NCBI GenBank assembly: GCA_016794445.1
Contig: JAEUKC010000161.1
Location: forward strand, 1 to 61,091
DNA from: JADJMO01 sp016794445
GTDB taxonomy: Bacteria > Myxococcota_A > Polyangia > Polyangiales > JADJMO01
Length of the DNA stretch: 61,091 bases
Direction: 5' to 3'
Positions within the stretch are counted from its first letter, which is position 1. Each line of letters begins with the position of its first letter. Shown in pieces: positions 38,503-47,008 of this stretch. The notes below the pieces were generated by a model. That model saw only the letters and a program-made list of their open reading frames with translations. It made no database searches and was not told where the DNA came from. The translations under genes and the position numbers were made by a program.

Positions 38503-38563
38503 GGGGGGACTGCGTCATAGACCGTCCGCCCCCGAAGGCATAGGCGTTCGCGCGCGAGCGGCC

Positions 38564-39544
38564 TCAGCCGCCGGGGGTGCCGCCACCCGTCCCCGCGCAG
38601 GGCGGGGTGAGGCAGGCCCAGCGACCGTCGTCGGCGCAGAAGCACTGCGTCGTGCAGCTCGTGCCCGCGATGGCGATGTACTGGCAGGAGCCGCCCGTCG
38701 GGAGCGGCTTGCACGCCGCGCCACCGACCGGCTTGCTGCTGGGGCAGCCGGGGACGCAGCCGGGCTCCTTCATGTTCCAGTACTTGCCGTCGCAGTAGCC
38801 GTAGGTGATGTTGCCGCAGCCGTTGTTCCAGCTGCAGTTGCTGAGGCCCGTGCAGGCGGAGAACGGCGCCGGCTTGAGGGTCGGGCACGAGGGCGGAGGC
38901 GGAGGTGGAGGCGGCGGGCAATCGCCGCGCGCGATCTTCCAGTACGGCGTCACGTCGCAGTACGCGGTGTCGAAGCCGCCGCACGCGTTGGTGTACCCGC
39001 ACTTGAGGGGGCCCTTGCAGGGCGTGCCCTCGATGGGCTCGGCCTTGGGGCAGGTGGGCGAGGAGCAGGGCTCCGACTTCACGGCCCAGCGGGTGCCGGT
39101 GCAATACGCGTAGGTCGTGCCGCCGCAGCCGTTCGAGTAGGTGCAGTCGACGACGCCGCTGCAGGCCGTACCGTCGAGGGGCACGTACGACGGGCAGAGA
39201 GGAGGCGGGGGCGGGGGCGGACCGCTGTCGCCGCACCACATCGCGGTGCAGCTGTACGTGCCACCGGAGCAGTAGCAAGTGTTGCAGGAATCGGGGCGAC
39301 AGCTCGTGCCCGAGGTGCACGCGTAGCCGGGACCACAGCCCGTCGGCGCCGTGTCCGGATAGGTGTCGGGGTCTCCGATCGAGTCGGTGCTCGAGTCGAC
39401 GAGGCCCGTGTCGCCACCGTCGACACACCGGTCGTCGGGACACCCGTCGTCGGGGTTGAGGCGCCCGCCGCAGCCGATCGCGACCCACGACAGGGTCAGG
39501 GCCACTGCCGCCGAGGAGAACCGAGACGAGAAGAGCGCGCGCAT
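38564..39544 (-). CDS. Cys-rich repeat lipoprotein
   Basis: 326 residues. Lipobox AIGC, an acidic Asp/Thr/Gly linker, then Pro-rich hinges separating three related modules with the pattern C-x-Gly-x-Y-x-NGCG-x-TYAYC-x-G-x-W (for example VVDCTYSNGCGGTTYAYC, LKCGYTNACGGFDTAYC, SNCSWNNGCGNITYGYC). A further Cys module ends the protein. This is a repeat unit I have not seen named; the Cys pairs suggest disulfide-linked folds outside the cell. No enzyme motif. It is preceded by about 155 bases separating it from the histidine kinase gene. Confidence 0.8.
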   Translation of the reverse strand: MRALFSSRFSSAAVALTLSWVAIGCGGRLNPDDGCPDDRCVDGGDTGLVDSSTDSIGDPDTYPDTAPTGCGPGYACTSGTSCRPDSCNTCYCSGGTYSCTAMWCGDSGPPPPPPPLCPSYVPLDGTACSGVVDCTYSNGCGGTTYAYCTGTRWAVKSEPCSSPTCPKAEPIEGTPCKGPLKCGYTNACGGFDTAYCDVTPYWKIARGDCPPPPPPPPPSCPTLKPAPFSACTGLSNCSWNNGCGNITYGYCDGKYWNMKEPGCVPGCPSSKPVGGAACKPLPTGGSCQYIAIAGTSCTTQCFCADDGRWACLTPPCAGTGGGTPGG

Positions 39545-39700
39545 GGGAAGCCTCCGAGGTGTGCAGCATGCACGATCGGGACCGATGCGGCCAACCTCGG
39601 CGATCGGGGATTGTCGGTGGGGAGCGGTGCGCGGCTGCGCCAGCCTGCGCCAGGCGTGTTGTCCGTGTCGGTCCGTGCTCGCCCGGTGCTCGCTGCGGAA

Positions 39701-41296
39701 TCAGCGCCGAACGCTGCTCGGCGGGGGTCCCTCGAAGGGGAACGTCAGGACGAACACGCTGCCGACGCCGTCCTCACCCGCTTCGACCCGCACGTCGCCC
39801 TGGTGCGCCTCCATGACGCTGGCGACGAGCGAGAGCCCGATGCCGCTGCCGCGCACCTGCCGGCCGTCGGGCTGCTTGCCGCGGTAGAAGCGCTCGAACA
39901 CGCGTTCGCGATCCTCGGGCGGAATCCCCGGACCTCGATCGCGCACGCGCACCACGGCGGCGCCCTTCTCCCGGCCCACCGAGACGTTCACGACCTCGGA
40001 GGCCGGCGCGTACTTCACCGCGTTCTCGACCAGGTTGATGACCGCGAGCTGCACGGCGCGCTCGTCGACGCGCGCGAACACCTCGGGCTCGGTCTCGAGC
40101 TCGAGCCGCATGCCCTCCGTGTCGGCGCGGTAGCGGCACGCCTCGACGGCCTTGCCGACCAGCGCCCCGAGCTCCGCGTCGGCGAACTCGTAAGCGACCT
40201 TCTTGCCGCGCTCGACACGGGCAAAATCGAGCACGTTCTCGATCAGCGCCGAGAGCCGCTCCGACTCGCGCACGATGGTGCCGAGGTACTGCTGCTTCTT
40301 CTCCTCGGTGGGCACGCGCCCCGAGGCGAGGAGCTCGCCGTACATGCGCACGATGGCGAGCGGGGTCTTGAGCTCGTGCGAGACGTTGGCGACGAACTCG
40401 CTCCGCAGCGCGTTGAGGCGGCGCTCCTGCGCGGTCGCGAGCAGGAGCACGATGGCCCCGGCCACGACCACCAGCGCCGACATGGCGAGGAGGGACATCT
40501 CGAGGAAGCGTCGGCGGCGGGCCTTCTCGGCCAGCCCCTCGCTGCTCGTCGGCGCGACCTGCAGGCGCCAGGCGTAGAGCGTCGTCGGGAAGCGCTTCTG
40601 CACCACCAGATCGCTCTTGCCGAGCGGCTGGCCGAAGATGATGCGGCCCTCGTCGTCGACGACGTTCACGCGGGCGCTCGCGGCGCGCGGCTCGGGCACC
40701 ACCTGCTCGAGCAACTCCCGGCGCACCGAGTCCACGTCGTGGTGGAGCACCACGAGGCGCTCGTCGTACGTGCCGTCGGGCCGCAGGTGCTGGGCGCGGA
40801 AGTAGGTGAGCAAGAGGAACGTGCCGTCGTACGCGCGGTGCAGGTGCTTGATCTGCGACATCGGCAGCGTCGACAGATCGAGGTCGGGGAGCACCCGGCG
40901 GAGGAGCAGCAAGCGGAACGCGTCGTCGAGCGGGCCCGGGTTGCGCGAGGCGAACCCGATCACGTTCCGTGTCGGCGAGGCGTCGAGGACGATCACGTGG
41001 GCCACCGTGGGCGTCGCGCGGGCGAGGGCCCCGAAGCGGCGCGGCACCTCGTCGGCGCGCCCCCCCTCACCGAGCGCGAGGATGGCGTCGTCCGACTCGA
41101 CGATGGCGCGGTCCACGCGGTCGACCTTCTCGTCGGCGAGGCCGAGGGTCGCCTGGAAGAGCGCCTGGGCGCGGAGCGACTCGAGCTGGAACGCCGCGCG
41201 GTAGGTGACGACCGCGAGCACCACGGCGGCCACGATGATCGCGACGAACACCGTGCCGGTGAGCAGGCGGCGTCGACTCTCCGAGCGCGATCCCAC
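39701..41296 (-). CDS. Membrane histidine kinase with extracytoplasmic sensor
   Basis: 531 residues from GTG 41296. Membrane helices at about 11-30 and 266-288 flank an extracytoplasmic sensor of about 235 residues without a named fold. HisKA has His307 in VANVSHELKTP; HATPase shows NLVENAVKYA, VRDRGPGIPPE and GSGIGLSL. No receiver. No response regulator is adjacent, so it is an orphan kinase or acts through a distant partner. It follows the GAF protein by 32 bases in the purD-GAF-kinase series and is probably co-transcribed. Confidence 0.9.
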   Translation of the reverse strand: MGSRSESRRRLLTGTVFVAIIVAAVVLAVVTYRAAFQLESLRAQALFQATLGLADEKVDRVDRAIVESDDAILALGEGGRADEVPRRFGALARATPTVAHVIVLDASPTRNVIGFASRNPGPLDDAFRLLLLRRVLPDLDLSTLPMSQIKHLHRAYDGTFLLLTYFRAQHLRPDGTYDERLVVLHHDVDSVRRELLEQVVPEPRAASARVNVVDDEGRIIFGQPLGKSDLVVQKRFPTTLYAWRLQVAPTSSEGLAEKARRRRFLEMSLLAMSALVVVAGAIVLLLATAQERRLNALRSEFVANVSHELKTPLAIVRMYGELLASGRVPTEEKKQQYLGTIVRESERLSALIENVLDFARVERGKKVAYEFADAELGALVGKAVEACRYRADTEGMRLELETEPEVFARVDERAVQLAVINLVENAVKYAPASEVVNVSVGREKGAAVVRVRDRGPGIPPEDRERVFERFYRGKQPDGRQVRGSGIGLSLVASVMEAHQGDVRVEAGEDGVGSVFVLTFPFEGPPPSSVRR

Positions 41297-41328
41297 GGGT
41301 CCGGCGCCCTTCCCCGACGCCGCGCCGC

Positions 41329-43125
41329 TCAGCGCCGACGCGCCGTGATGGGCTCGAGCGCGTGGAAGTTGCCGGTGTCACCCGCCGCGAGCTTGAGGCC
41401 GCGCTCCGCCGCGAACTCGGCGAACTGCTCGGCGACGTAGACGACCGCGTGCTCCTCGGCCTCGGTGAACGGCTTCTGGTCGAGGTGGTCGGCCAGCTCG
41501 ATGAGCCCGAGGTAGCGACGGTGCTGGCGGATCGGCACGACGAGGATCTCGCGCGGTTCCGCGTGGCCGATCGCCGCGTAGCGAGGGCGCGACCAGCCCG
41601 GCTCCGCTGCGGCGTCGCGCACGTGCTTCGCCTTGCCGGAGCGGAGCACCGCGCCGAGGAATGGATCGGCCTCCGGCGTGCGCTGGCCGAGCACGGCCAT
41701 GTGGTTCGGCCCGCGCGACTTGACGACGACGAGCTCCTTCGTGTTCATGTCGAAGAAGTAGAGGAGCGCGCAGCGGGTCGGCAGCTTCTCCTTCAACAGC
41801 TCGAGGACGAAGTCGGCGCCGTCGAGCGAGTCCTGCATGAAGTGGACGTCGTGCATCGCCTCGAACACCTCGCCGATGAGGTCGGCGGGACGTCCGGGGT
41901 AGGCCGCGGCGCCGAGGGGCGTGGGCGGGCGACGCACGGAGCTGCCGGAGGCCATCGACGGGGCCGCGACGGGCGCCGCGATCGCGGGCGCCGCAACGGC
42001 CGCCGCAACGGGAGCAGGCTGAGCGACGACGGGAGCAGCCACGACAGGAGCAGCCACGACGGGAGCAATGGGCGCGGCGACGGCTGCCGGAGCCACCGGG
42101 GCTGCCGGGGGAGCGGCCGGGGGAGCGGCCGGGGGAGCGGCCGGGCGCGCGACGACGGCTTCGATGGCCGCCGGCACGTCGACCTTCGCCGGGGCGACGG
42201 CGGCGGGCCGGGCAGCCTCGACCGCGGCCGAGATCTCGCCGGCGACGCCACGCGGGTCGACCGCGCGCATGGTCCCACTCGGCGACGACACACTGCTCGG
42301 CGCCCCGGTCAGCATGCTGACGGGACCCGCCGAGGCGACCTTCAGCTCGGGCTCGCCGCGCCAGTCCTTCCACGTGAGCTTGACGATGGGCGCGCGCTCG
42401 GGGCGACCGCTCCACTCGTGGTCGAACACCGCGAGCTGCACGAAGCGACCGGGCGGCGCCGAGGCGAGCTCCGCCTGCATCGCCGCGAGGTGCGCCCGCG
42501 CGATGTCGACGGCGACGGGCTCCGGGGTCGTGTCGGCGACCGCGATGGCGAGCTCGCGGTAGGTCAGCGGCGAACGCGCGCCCGGCTCTTCGGCGCGACG
42601 TTGCAGCACCTTGCCGGGGAGCGTCGCCGTGGACGCCACCACGGGCACCATCACCGGCGCAGCGACGACGGGGGCAGCGACGACGGGGGCAGCGACGACG
42701 GGGGCAGCCGCGACGGGGGCAGCCGCGACGGGGGCAGCCGCGACGGCCGGCGCCTTCGGGCTCTCGCCCATCGTCATCATCGTCTTGGCGGGCTTGTTCC
42801 GCGCGAGCGCGCTCGCCGCCGACACGGCCGGTGAAGACGAAGGCGGTGGAACGCTCTGCTTGCTCGCGCTCGGGGCCGGCTGGATGGTGATCTGCGCGTC
42901 GTCGGGCGCCTTGCTCACGACGTAGCGGGTGCGGGCCAGCGCGTTGGTCGCGCGGTATCCGTCCGGCAGCACCTCGATCGTGAAGTTGGCGAGGGGACCG
43001 GTGTCGCCACCGGCGCTGCGGGCCTGGGCGAGGGCCCCTTGCCACGTGGCGGCTTCGACCGTGTGCCGCCGATCGGCTGCGCCGGCGTTGGCGCTCAAGG
43101 AAGAGACTTCGACGAACCAGCGCAT
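41329..43125 (-). CDS. Protein with C-terminal GAF domain and Ala/Pro/Val repeats
   Basis: 598 residues. The N-terminal module (about 1-75, MRWFVEVSSLSANAG, ATWQGALAQARSAGG) is a small folded unit. A long low-complexity part holds AAPVVAAP-type and APPAAP-type repeats (about 125-160 and 325-395). A GAF domain occupies about 425-575 (ALLYFFDMNTKELVVVKSRG, ILVVPIRQHRRYLGLIELAD). No HTH, kinase or cyclase domain. A cytoplasmic scaffold or ligand sensor for the kinase 32 bases downstream is likely. The Ala/Pro repeats match DNA tandem arrays listed separately. Confidence 0.82.
   Translation of the reverse strand: MRWFVEVSSLSANAGAADRRHTVEAATWQGALAQARSAGGDTGPLANFTIEVLPDGYRATNALARTRYVVSKAPDDAQITIQPAPSASKQSVPPPSSSPAVSAASALARNKPAKTMMTMGESPKAPAVAAAPVAAAPVAAAPVVAAPVVAAPVVAAPVMVPVVASTATLPGKVLQRRAEEPGARSPLTYRELAIAVADTTPEPVAVDIARAHLAAMQAELASAPPGRFVQLAVFDHEWSGRPERAPIVKLTWKDWRGEPELKVASAGPVSMLTGAPSSVSSPSGTMRAVDPRGVAGEISAAVEAARPAAVAPAKVDVPAAIEAVVARPAAPPAAPPAAPPAAPVAPAAVAAPIAPVVAAPVVAAPVVAQPAPVAAAVAAPAIAAPVAAPSMASGSSVRRPPTPLGAAAYPGRPADLIGEVFEAMHDVHFMQDSLDGADFVLELLKEKLPTRCALLYFFDMNTKELVVVKSRGPNHMAVLGQRTPEADPFLGAVLRSGKAKHVRDAAAEPGWSRPRYAAIGHAEPREILVVPIRQHRRYLGLIELADHLDQKPFTEAEEHAVVYVAEQFAEFAAERGLKLAAGDTGNFHALEPITARRR
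42105..42140. repeat. 12-bp tandem repeat, three copies
   Basis: Three perfect 12-base units (CCGGGGGAGCGG on the plus strand) inside the GAF-protein gene, encoding AAPP-type repeats. Units divide by three, so length change keeps the frame. Confidence 0.85.
42659..42748. repeat. 15-bp tandem repeat, six copies
   Basis: Six 15-base units, three of GCAGCGACGACGGGG and three of GCAGCCGCGACGGGG (the last one slightly changed), encoding APVVA/APVAA repeats of the GAF protein. The run of one unit type followed by the other suggests slippage expansion. Confidence 0.88.
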
Positions 43126-43163
43126 GAGTGCCTCGCGAACCTACCTCAAGACCCCCCCGACTC

Positions 43164-44471
43164 CTAGGGCGTAGTCGCGCGAGATTTCTGGAGAGTGCGG
43201 GCGCGCGCGCCGATGTCGCGGCGGTGCTGCGACCCGGCGAAACGCACGCGATCGACGGCCGTGTAGGCGGCGTCTGCGGCGGCATCGAGGTCGGCTGCGT
43301 GGGCGGTGATGCACAGCACACGTCCCCCTGCGGTAAGGAACTTTCCGTCCTCGCGCCGCGTGCCCGCATGCAGGACGGACACCGTCGGCACGGCCGCTGC
43401 GTCGTCCAGCCCCTCGATCGCGTCTCCGGTGCGGGGCGATTCGGGATAGCCCGCCGCCGCCATGACGACGGCGAGGGCTGGACCGCTCCGCACGGGAGGC
43501 GTGCGATCCGCCAGGGGGCCGAGGTCGCCGCGGGCCGCGGCCTCGAGGTACGGCAGCAGGGAGCCGTCCAGGCGCGCGAGCAGGACGGCCGTCTCCGGGT
43601 CGCCGAAGCGGACGTTGAACTCGAGCACCGAGAGTTCGCCTCGCTCCCCGATCATCAGGCCGGCGAACAGGACCCCGCGGAACGGGCGCCCCTCCTTCGC
43701 CATGCCCTCGACCGTCGGGCGAATGACCTCGGCGAGGATCCGCGCCTCGAGCGCCGGGGTGACGACGGGGGGCGGCGAATACGCGCCCATGCCGCCGGTG
43801 TTCGGGCCCCGATCGCCGTCCTCGAGGCGCTTGTGGTCCTGGGCGGCCGCGAGCGGCACGAAGCGCGCGCCGTCGCAGATGGCGTGGAAGGAGACCTCTT
43901 GCCCCGTCACCTTGTCCTCGAGCACCACCTTGCGGCCGGCGGCGCCGAACACGCCCTCGCGCATGAAGGCGTGGATGGCGGCGCAGGTCTCCTCGACGCT
44001 GCTCGCCACGACGACCCCCTTCCCCGCCGCGAGACCGTCTGCCTTCACGACGAGGGGACGACCGATCGCCCGAGCGTGGGCCTCGGCCGCGTCGGCGTCC
44101 TCGAACACCGCGTAGTCGCTGGTCGGGATGCCGTGGCGCTTCATGAAGTCCTTGCAGAAGGACTTCGAGGCCTCGAGCTCGGCCGCCGCGCGCGACGGCC
44201 CGAACACGAGGAAGCCGGCCTCGACGAGCGCGTCGGTCACGCCGGCGCAGAGCGGGGCCTCGGGGCCGACCACGACCAGCTGGGCGAGGGAGGCCCGCGC
44301 GGCCGCCACCACCGCGGGCACGTCGTCCGCCTTGCCCGGGAGCGTGGCCGCTTCGGCGGCGATCCCCGCGTTGCCGGGCATCACGGTCACCTCGGCCTCC
44401 GCGGAGAGCGCCCGACACAGCGCGTGCTCGCGCGCCCCGGACCCGAGCACCAGCACCTTCTTGCGGGCCAT
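43164..44471 (-). CDS. purD: Phosphoribosylamine-glycine ligase (GARS)
   Basis: 435 residues from ATG 44471, with the frame open a little further upstream. ATP-grasp enzyme joining phosphoribosylamine and glycine in purine synthesis. Landmarks: VLVLGSGAREHAL, VVVGPEAPLCAGV, the ATP-grasp loop VVKADGLAAGKGVVVA, DHKRLEDGDRGPNTGGMGAY, and LEFNVRFGDPETA. Normal length. It lies upstream of the GAF-protein and kinase genes on the same strand (38 bases to the GAF start) and is divergent from a PilZ gene, 47 bases away. A purine gene beside signalling genes gives no evident link. Confidence 0.96.
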   Translation of the reverse strand: MARKKVLVLGSGAREHALCRALSAEAEVTVMPGNAGIAAEAATLPGKADDVPAVVAAARASLAQLVVVGPEAPLCAGVTDALVEAGFLVFGPSRAAAELEASKSFCKDFMKRHGIPTSDYAVFEDADAAEAHARAIGRPLVVKADGLAAGKGVVVASSVEETCAAIHAFMREGVFGAAGRKVVLEDKVTGQEVSFHAICDGARFVPLAAAQDHKRLEDGDRGPNTGGMGAYSPPPVVTPALEARILAEVIRPTVEGMAKEGRPFRGVLFAGLMIGERGELSVLEFNVRFGDPETAVLLARLDGSLLPYLEAAARGDLGPLADRTPPVRSGPALAVVMAAAGYPESPRTGDAIEGLDDAAAVPTVSVLHAGTRREDGKFLTAGGRVLCITAHAADLDAAADAAYTAVDRVRFAGSQHRRDIGARARTLQKSRATTP

Positions 44472-44518
44472 GCGCGCGTCGTTAGCACGTGGTGCCATTC
44501 GTAGGTTAAGCTCCGCTC

Positions 44519-44860
44519 GTGGACTCCCGCGCACACGAGCGTTTCCGCGTCTGGCTGCCGATCCAGGTGTCGTCCGACACCATCGAGGGCGCCATCGGCG
44601 TCACCAAGGACGCGAGCCAGGGGGGCCTCTTGATGGCCGCGACGGAGCCGCTCGCCGTCGACAGCGTCGTCAGCCTCACGTTCACCCTGCCCGACGAGAC
44701 CGAGCGCGTGGTGCGCGGCAAGATCGTCCGCATGGAGCGCAACGCCGACGACCCCCACGGGCCGTGGCCGTTCCGCATCGCCGTCCAGTTCGTCGATCCG
44801 CTCGACGACCTCGACGACATGCTGCGCGCGATCGGCGAACGCCTCTCGCAGATCCGGTGA
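44519..44860 (+). CDS. PilZ-domain c-di-GMP-binding protein
   Basis: 113 residues from GTG 44519. A single PilZ domain with both c-di-GMP contact motifs: R-x3-R as RAHERFRV near the N-terminus and (D/N)-x-S-x2-G as DASQGG (about residues 31-36). With both motifs intact it should bind c-di-GMP. Single-domain PilZ proteins control motility, polysaccharide or type IV pili by docking on partners; none is evident nearby. It shares a short 47-base region with purD, where its promoter must lie. Confidence 0.88.
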   Translation: MDSRAHERFRVWLPIQVSSDTIEGAIGVTKDASQGGLLMAATEPLAVDSVVSLTFTLPDETERVVRGKIVRMERNADDPHGPWPFRIAVQFVDPLDDLDDMLRAIGERLSQIR

Positions 44861-44946
44861 CGCCGCCCGTTAGCCGCTTGCTCCTGCGGTGCAGGGCATA
44901 CATGGGCACCGTGCGCGACGAAGTGTCGGCCGTTATCCTCTGACGG

Positions 44947-46272
44947 ATGCGCATCCCGTTCGGCCGGCTGACCGCCGTCCTCGTGCTCGGCTCGGCCGGC
45001 TGTTCGTCCACCACCAACGACGCGACCCCGAACGACGGCGGCACCGACGTCACGACCGAGACGACGCCCGCGCTGCACGACCTGCCCTGCGAGGTCGACG
45101 CGATCCTCGAGGCGAACTGTCGCAAGTGTCACTCCGATCCGCCCAAGTTCGGCGCCCCGATGCCGCTGGTCTCCCACGCGCAGGTGCACGCCAAGGCCCC
45201 GAGCGATCCGTCGTTCGAGGTGTGGCAGTTGATGAAGACCCGCGTCCACGACCCGGTGAAGCAGATGCCGCCGGCGCCGAACCCGCCGCTCTCGACCGCC
45301 GACAAGGCGACGATGGACGCGTGGTTCGCCAAGTCCGCGCCGAAGGGCGACGTGCCGTGTGGCGGCAGCGACAGCGGCACGGACGGCAGCATCCTCCCCA
45401 CCGTCAAGTGCACCCCGGACCTCGACCTGAAGCCCGCGACCCCGTGGGTCATGCCCAAGGACACGACCGATCAGTACGTGTGCTTCGGCATCGACATCAA
45501 GAACGACACCGGCAAGAAGCGACAGCTCACGGCGATCATCCCGAAGCCCGACAACACCAAGATCGTCCACCACATCGTCCTCGCCGAGAGCACGAGCAAG
45601 GTCGACCCGAACCCCGTGCCCTGCAAGGCAGGCGCGATCGCGACGATGCGCATGGTCTACGCGTGGGCGCCCGGCGGCTCGGCGTTCGAGCTGCCGAAAG
45701 AGGCTGGGTTCCCCGTCGAGCCGGGCGAGAAGCACTACATGGTGCAGATGCACTACAACAACGTGACCCACCTCGAGGGCGAGAAGGACTCGAGCGGGTT
45801 CGCGTTCTGCTCCACGGGCGACCTCCGCCCCAACGACGCGGACGTGATGGCGTTCGGCAGCCAGAAGTTCACGATCCCCGCCAAGACCAAGTACACGCTC
45901 GACTGTTCGCTGAAGATCCCCGGCGCGTTCGGCGAGGTGACCGTCATCGGCGCCTTCCCCCACATGCACAAGCTCGGGCGCGCCATGAGCAACATGCTCG
46001 AGCCCGCGGGCGGCGGCGCGCCGATCGACATCGGCACCAACGCGGCGTTCGACTTCAACGCGCAGTACTGGTTCGACATCCCCGACACCAAGGTGAAGCC
46101 CGGGGACACCGTGCGCACCCGCTGCACGTGGGACAACACGACCGATGCACCCGTCAGCCAGGGCGAGAACACCGACGACGAGATGTGTTACGGGTTCACG
46201 ATCTACTACCCGAAGGTCACGAGCGCGCTCTGGAGCTGGGCGCTCCCCGCCTACACCGCGACCTGCAAGTGA
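44947..46272 (+). CDS. Copper type II ascorbate-dependent monooxygenase-like protein with c-type haem
   Basis: 441 residues. Lipobox SAGC. A small c-type cytochrome module with CRKCH (58-62) precedes a PHM-type copper fold. The putative copper ligands line up in order: His208-His209 (VHHIVL) and His269 (MHY) for CuH, and His339-x-His341 (PHMH) and Met413 (DEMCYG) for CuM. This matches peptidyl-glycine hydroxylating monooxygenase chemistry, but bacterial versions have unknown substrates and the haem may be the electron donor in place of ascorbate. Many Cys probably form disulfides. The stop is 12 bases before a REP-like palindrome cluster. Confidence 0.85.
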   Translation: MRIPFGRLTAVLVLGSAGCSSTTNDATPNDGGTDVTTETTPALHDLPCEVDAILEANCRKCHSDPPKFGAPMPLVSHAQVHAKAPSDPSFEVWQLMKTRVHDPVKQMPPAPNPPLSTADKATMDAWFAKSAPKGDVPCGGSDSGTDGSILPTVKCTPDLDLKPATPWVMPKDTTDQYVCFGIDIKNDTGKKRQLTAIIPKPDNTKIVHHIVLAESTSKVDPNPVPCKAGAIATMRMVYAWAPGGSAFELPKEAGFPVEPGEKHYMVQMHYNNVTHLEGEKDSSGFAFCSTGDLRPNDADVMAFGSQKFTIPAKTKYTLDCSLKIPGAFGEVTVIGAFPHMHKLGRAMSNMLEPAGGGAPIDIGTNAAFDFNAQYWFDIPDTKVKPGDTVRTRCTWDNTTDAPVSQGENTDDEMCYGFTIYYPKVTSALWSWALPAYTATCK

Positions 46273-46284
46273 CGGGTCTTTGTT

Positions 46285-46396
46285 CTCCGGCCTGCGGCCG
46301 GGTTGCGCGCCCATGGGGGCGCGTCCCGAGCGAAACTGTTTCGCTCGGGTCCCTGCTCCGGCCTGCGGCCGGGTTGCGCGCCCATGGGGGCGCGTC
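46285..46396. repeat. REP/BIME-like palindrome cluster between convergent genes
   Basis: Two identical 41-base copies (46285-46325 and 46356-46396) each contain two hairpins: CCGGCC-TGC-GGCCGG and CGCGCCC-ATGG-GGGCGCG. Between them an 11-bp stem with a 3-base loop (46325-46349, CCCGAGCGAAA/TTTCGCTCGGG) overlaps the end of copy 1. It lies exactly in the gap between two convergent stops (46272 and 46400). No T-run follows, so it is not a classic terminator, though it could block transcription or protect both mRNA ends. Confidence 0.85.
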
Positions 46397-46399
46397 GGG

Positions 46400-46903
46400 C
46401 TACATGCCGCCGAGGATCTTGAACGAGTCGCCGTCGCGCACGAGCTGCAGGCGGTTGTCGCGGACCGCGCGGTGCCACTGGTCGCCGCTCGACGTGGGGA
46501 CCTGGAACGACGCCGTGTACGTGTAGTCGACGTGGATGACCTTGGCCTCGGTCTCGGTGATCCGGCGGTAGCGGATCTCGTAGCGGATGGCCTTGGTCTG
46601 CTTGAACTTGGTGGTCAGGTAGAGGTGGAGGCCCTGGTAGTCGATGTCGTCGTTCGACTTCGCGTTGCCGCCGGTCTCGAAGTAGCGAGGGGACGCCATG
46701 GCGTAGAGCGCGTCGACGTCGCGCTCCTCGACCGCGTGGCGGTACTTCTCGCAGAACGTGACGACCTTGCGGTTGTCGTTGCTGTCCTCGACGTCGGTGT
46801 TGGGGATGTTGGTCTTGGTGCAACCGGAGGCCCCCGAGAAGAGGCCGAGGGCGAGGGGGACCACGACGAGGAGCTGGGCGAGCGGCTTCATGGGGCGAGA
46901 CAT
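46400..46903 (-). CDS. Lipoprotein, NTF2/SnoaL-like fold suspected
   Basis: 167 residues from ATG 46903; a second in-frame ATG at 46891 (MKPLAQLL) is an alternative. Lipobox GASGC. The mature part (EKYRHAVEERDVDALYAMAS then RYFETGG, DYQGLHLYLTTKFKQ, DYTYTASFQV, DNRLQLVRDGDSFKIL) has the helix-then-curved-sheet pattern of the NTF2/SnoaL fold. No catalytic residue can be assigned. Exported, function unknown. It ends four bases after the palindrome cluster and is divergent from the homocysteine methyltransferase-like gene, with 105 bases between. Confidence 0.75.
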   Translation of the reverse strand: MSRPMKPLAQLLVVVPLALGLFSGASGCTKTNIPNTDVEDSNDNRKVVTFCEKYRHAVEERDVDALYAMASPRYFETGGNAKSNDDIDYQGLHLYLTTKFKQTKAIRYEIRYRRITETEAKVIHVDYTYTASFQVPTSSGDQWHRAVRDNRLQLVRDGDSFKILGGM

Positions 46904-47008
46904 CGGGCTTTCGGAGGGGAACGCCCGGTGAGGCGGGCGCCATTCCCAGCCTAGCGAGGTGACGGCGGCGCGGACAAGTGGTTGGGACCGCGGTAGCCTC
47001 GGGGCCCC

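Noticed and set aside
38357..41440. 1027-residue plus-strand frame
   Set aside because: Runs antisense to metF, lipoprotein and histidine kinase genes; low-complexity Arg/Ala/Val/Leu content.
42659..42748. CRISPR-like array
   Set aside because: 15-base direct repeats with no spacers, inside a reading frame; encodes Ala/Pro/Val repeats.
46285..46396. Intrinsic terminator for the convergent genes
   Set aside because: Strong hairpins but no T-run on either strand and exact 41-base duplication; better called a REP-like element.
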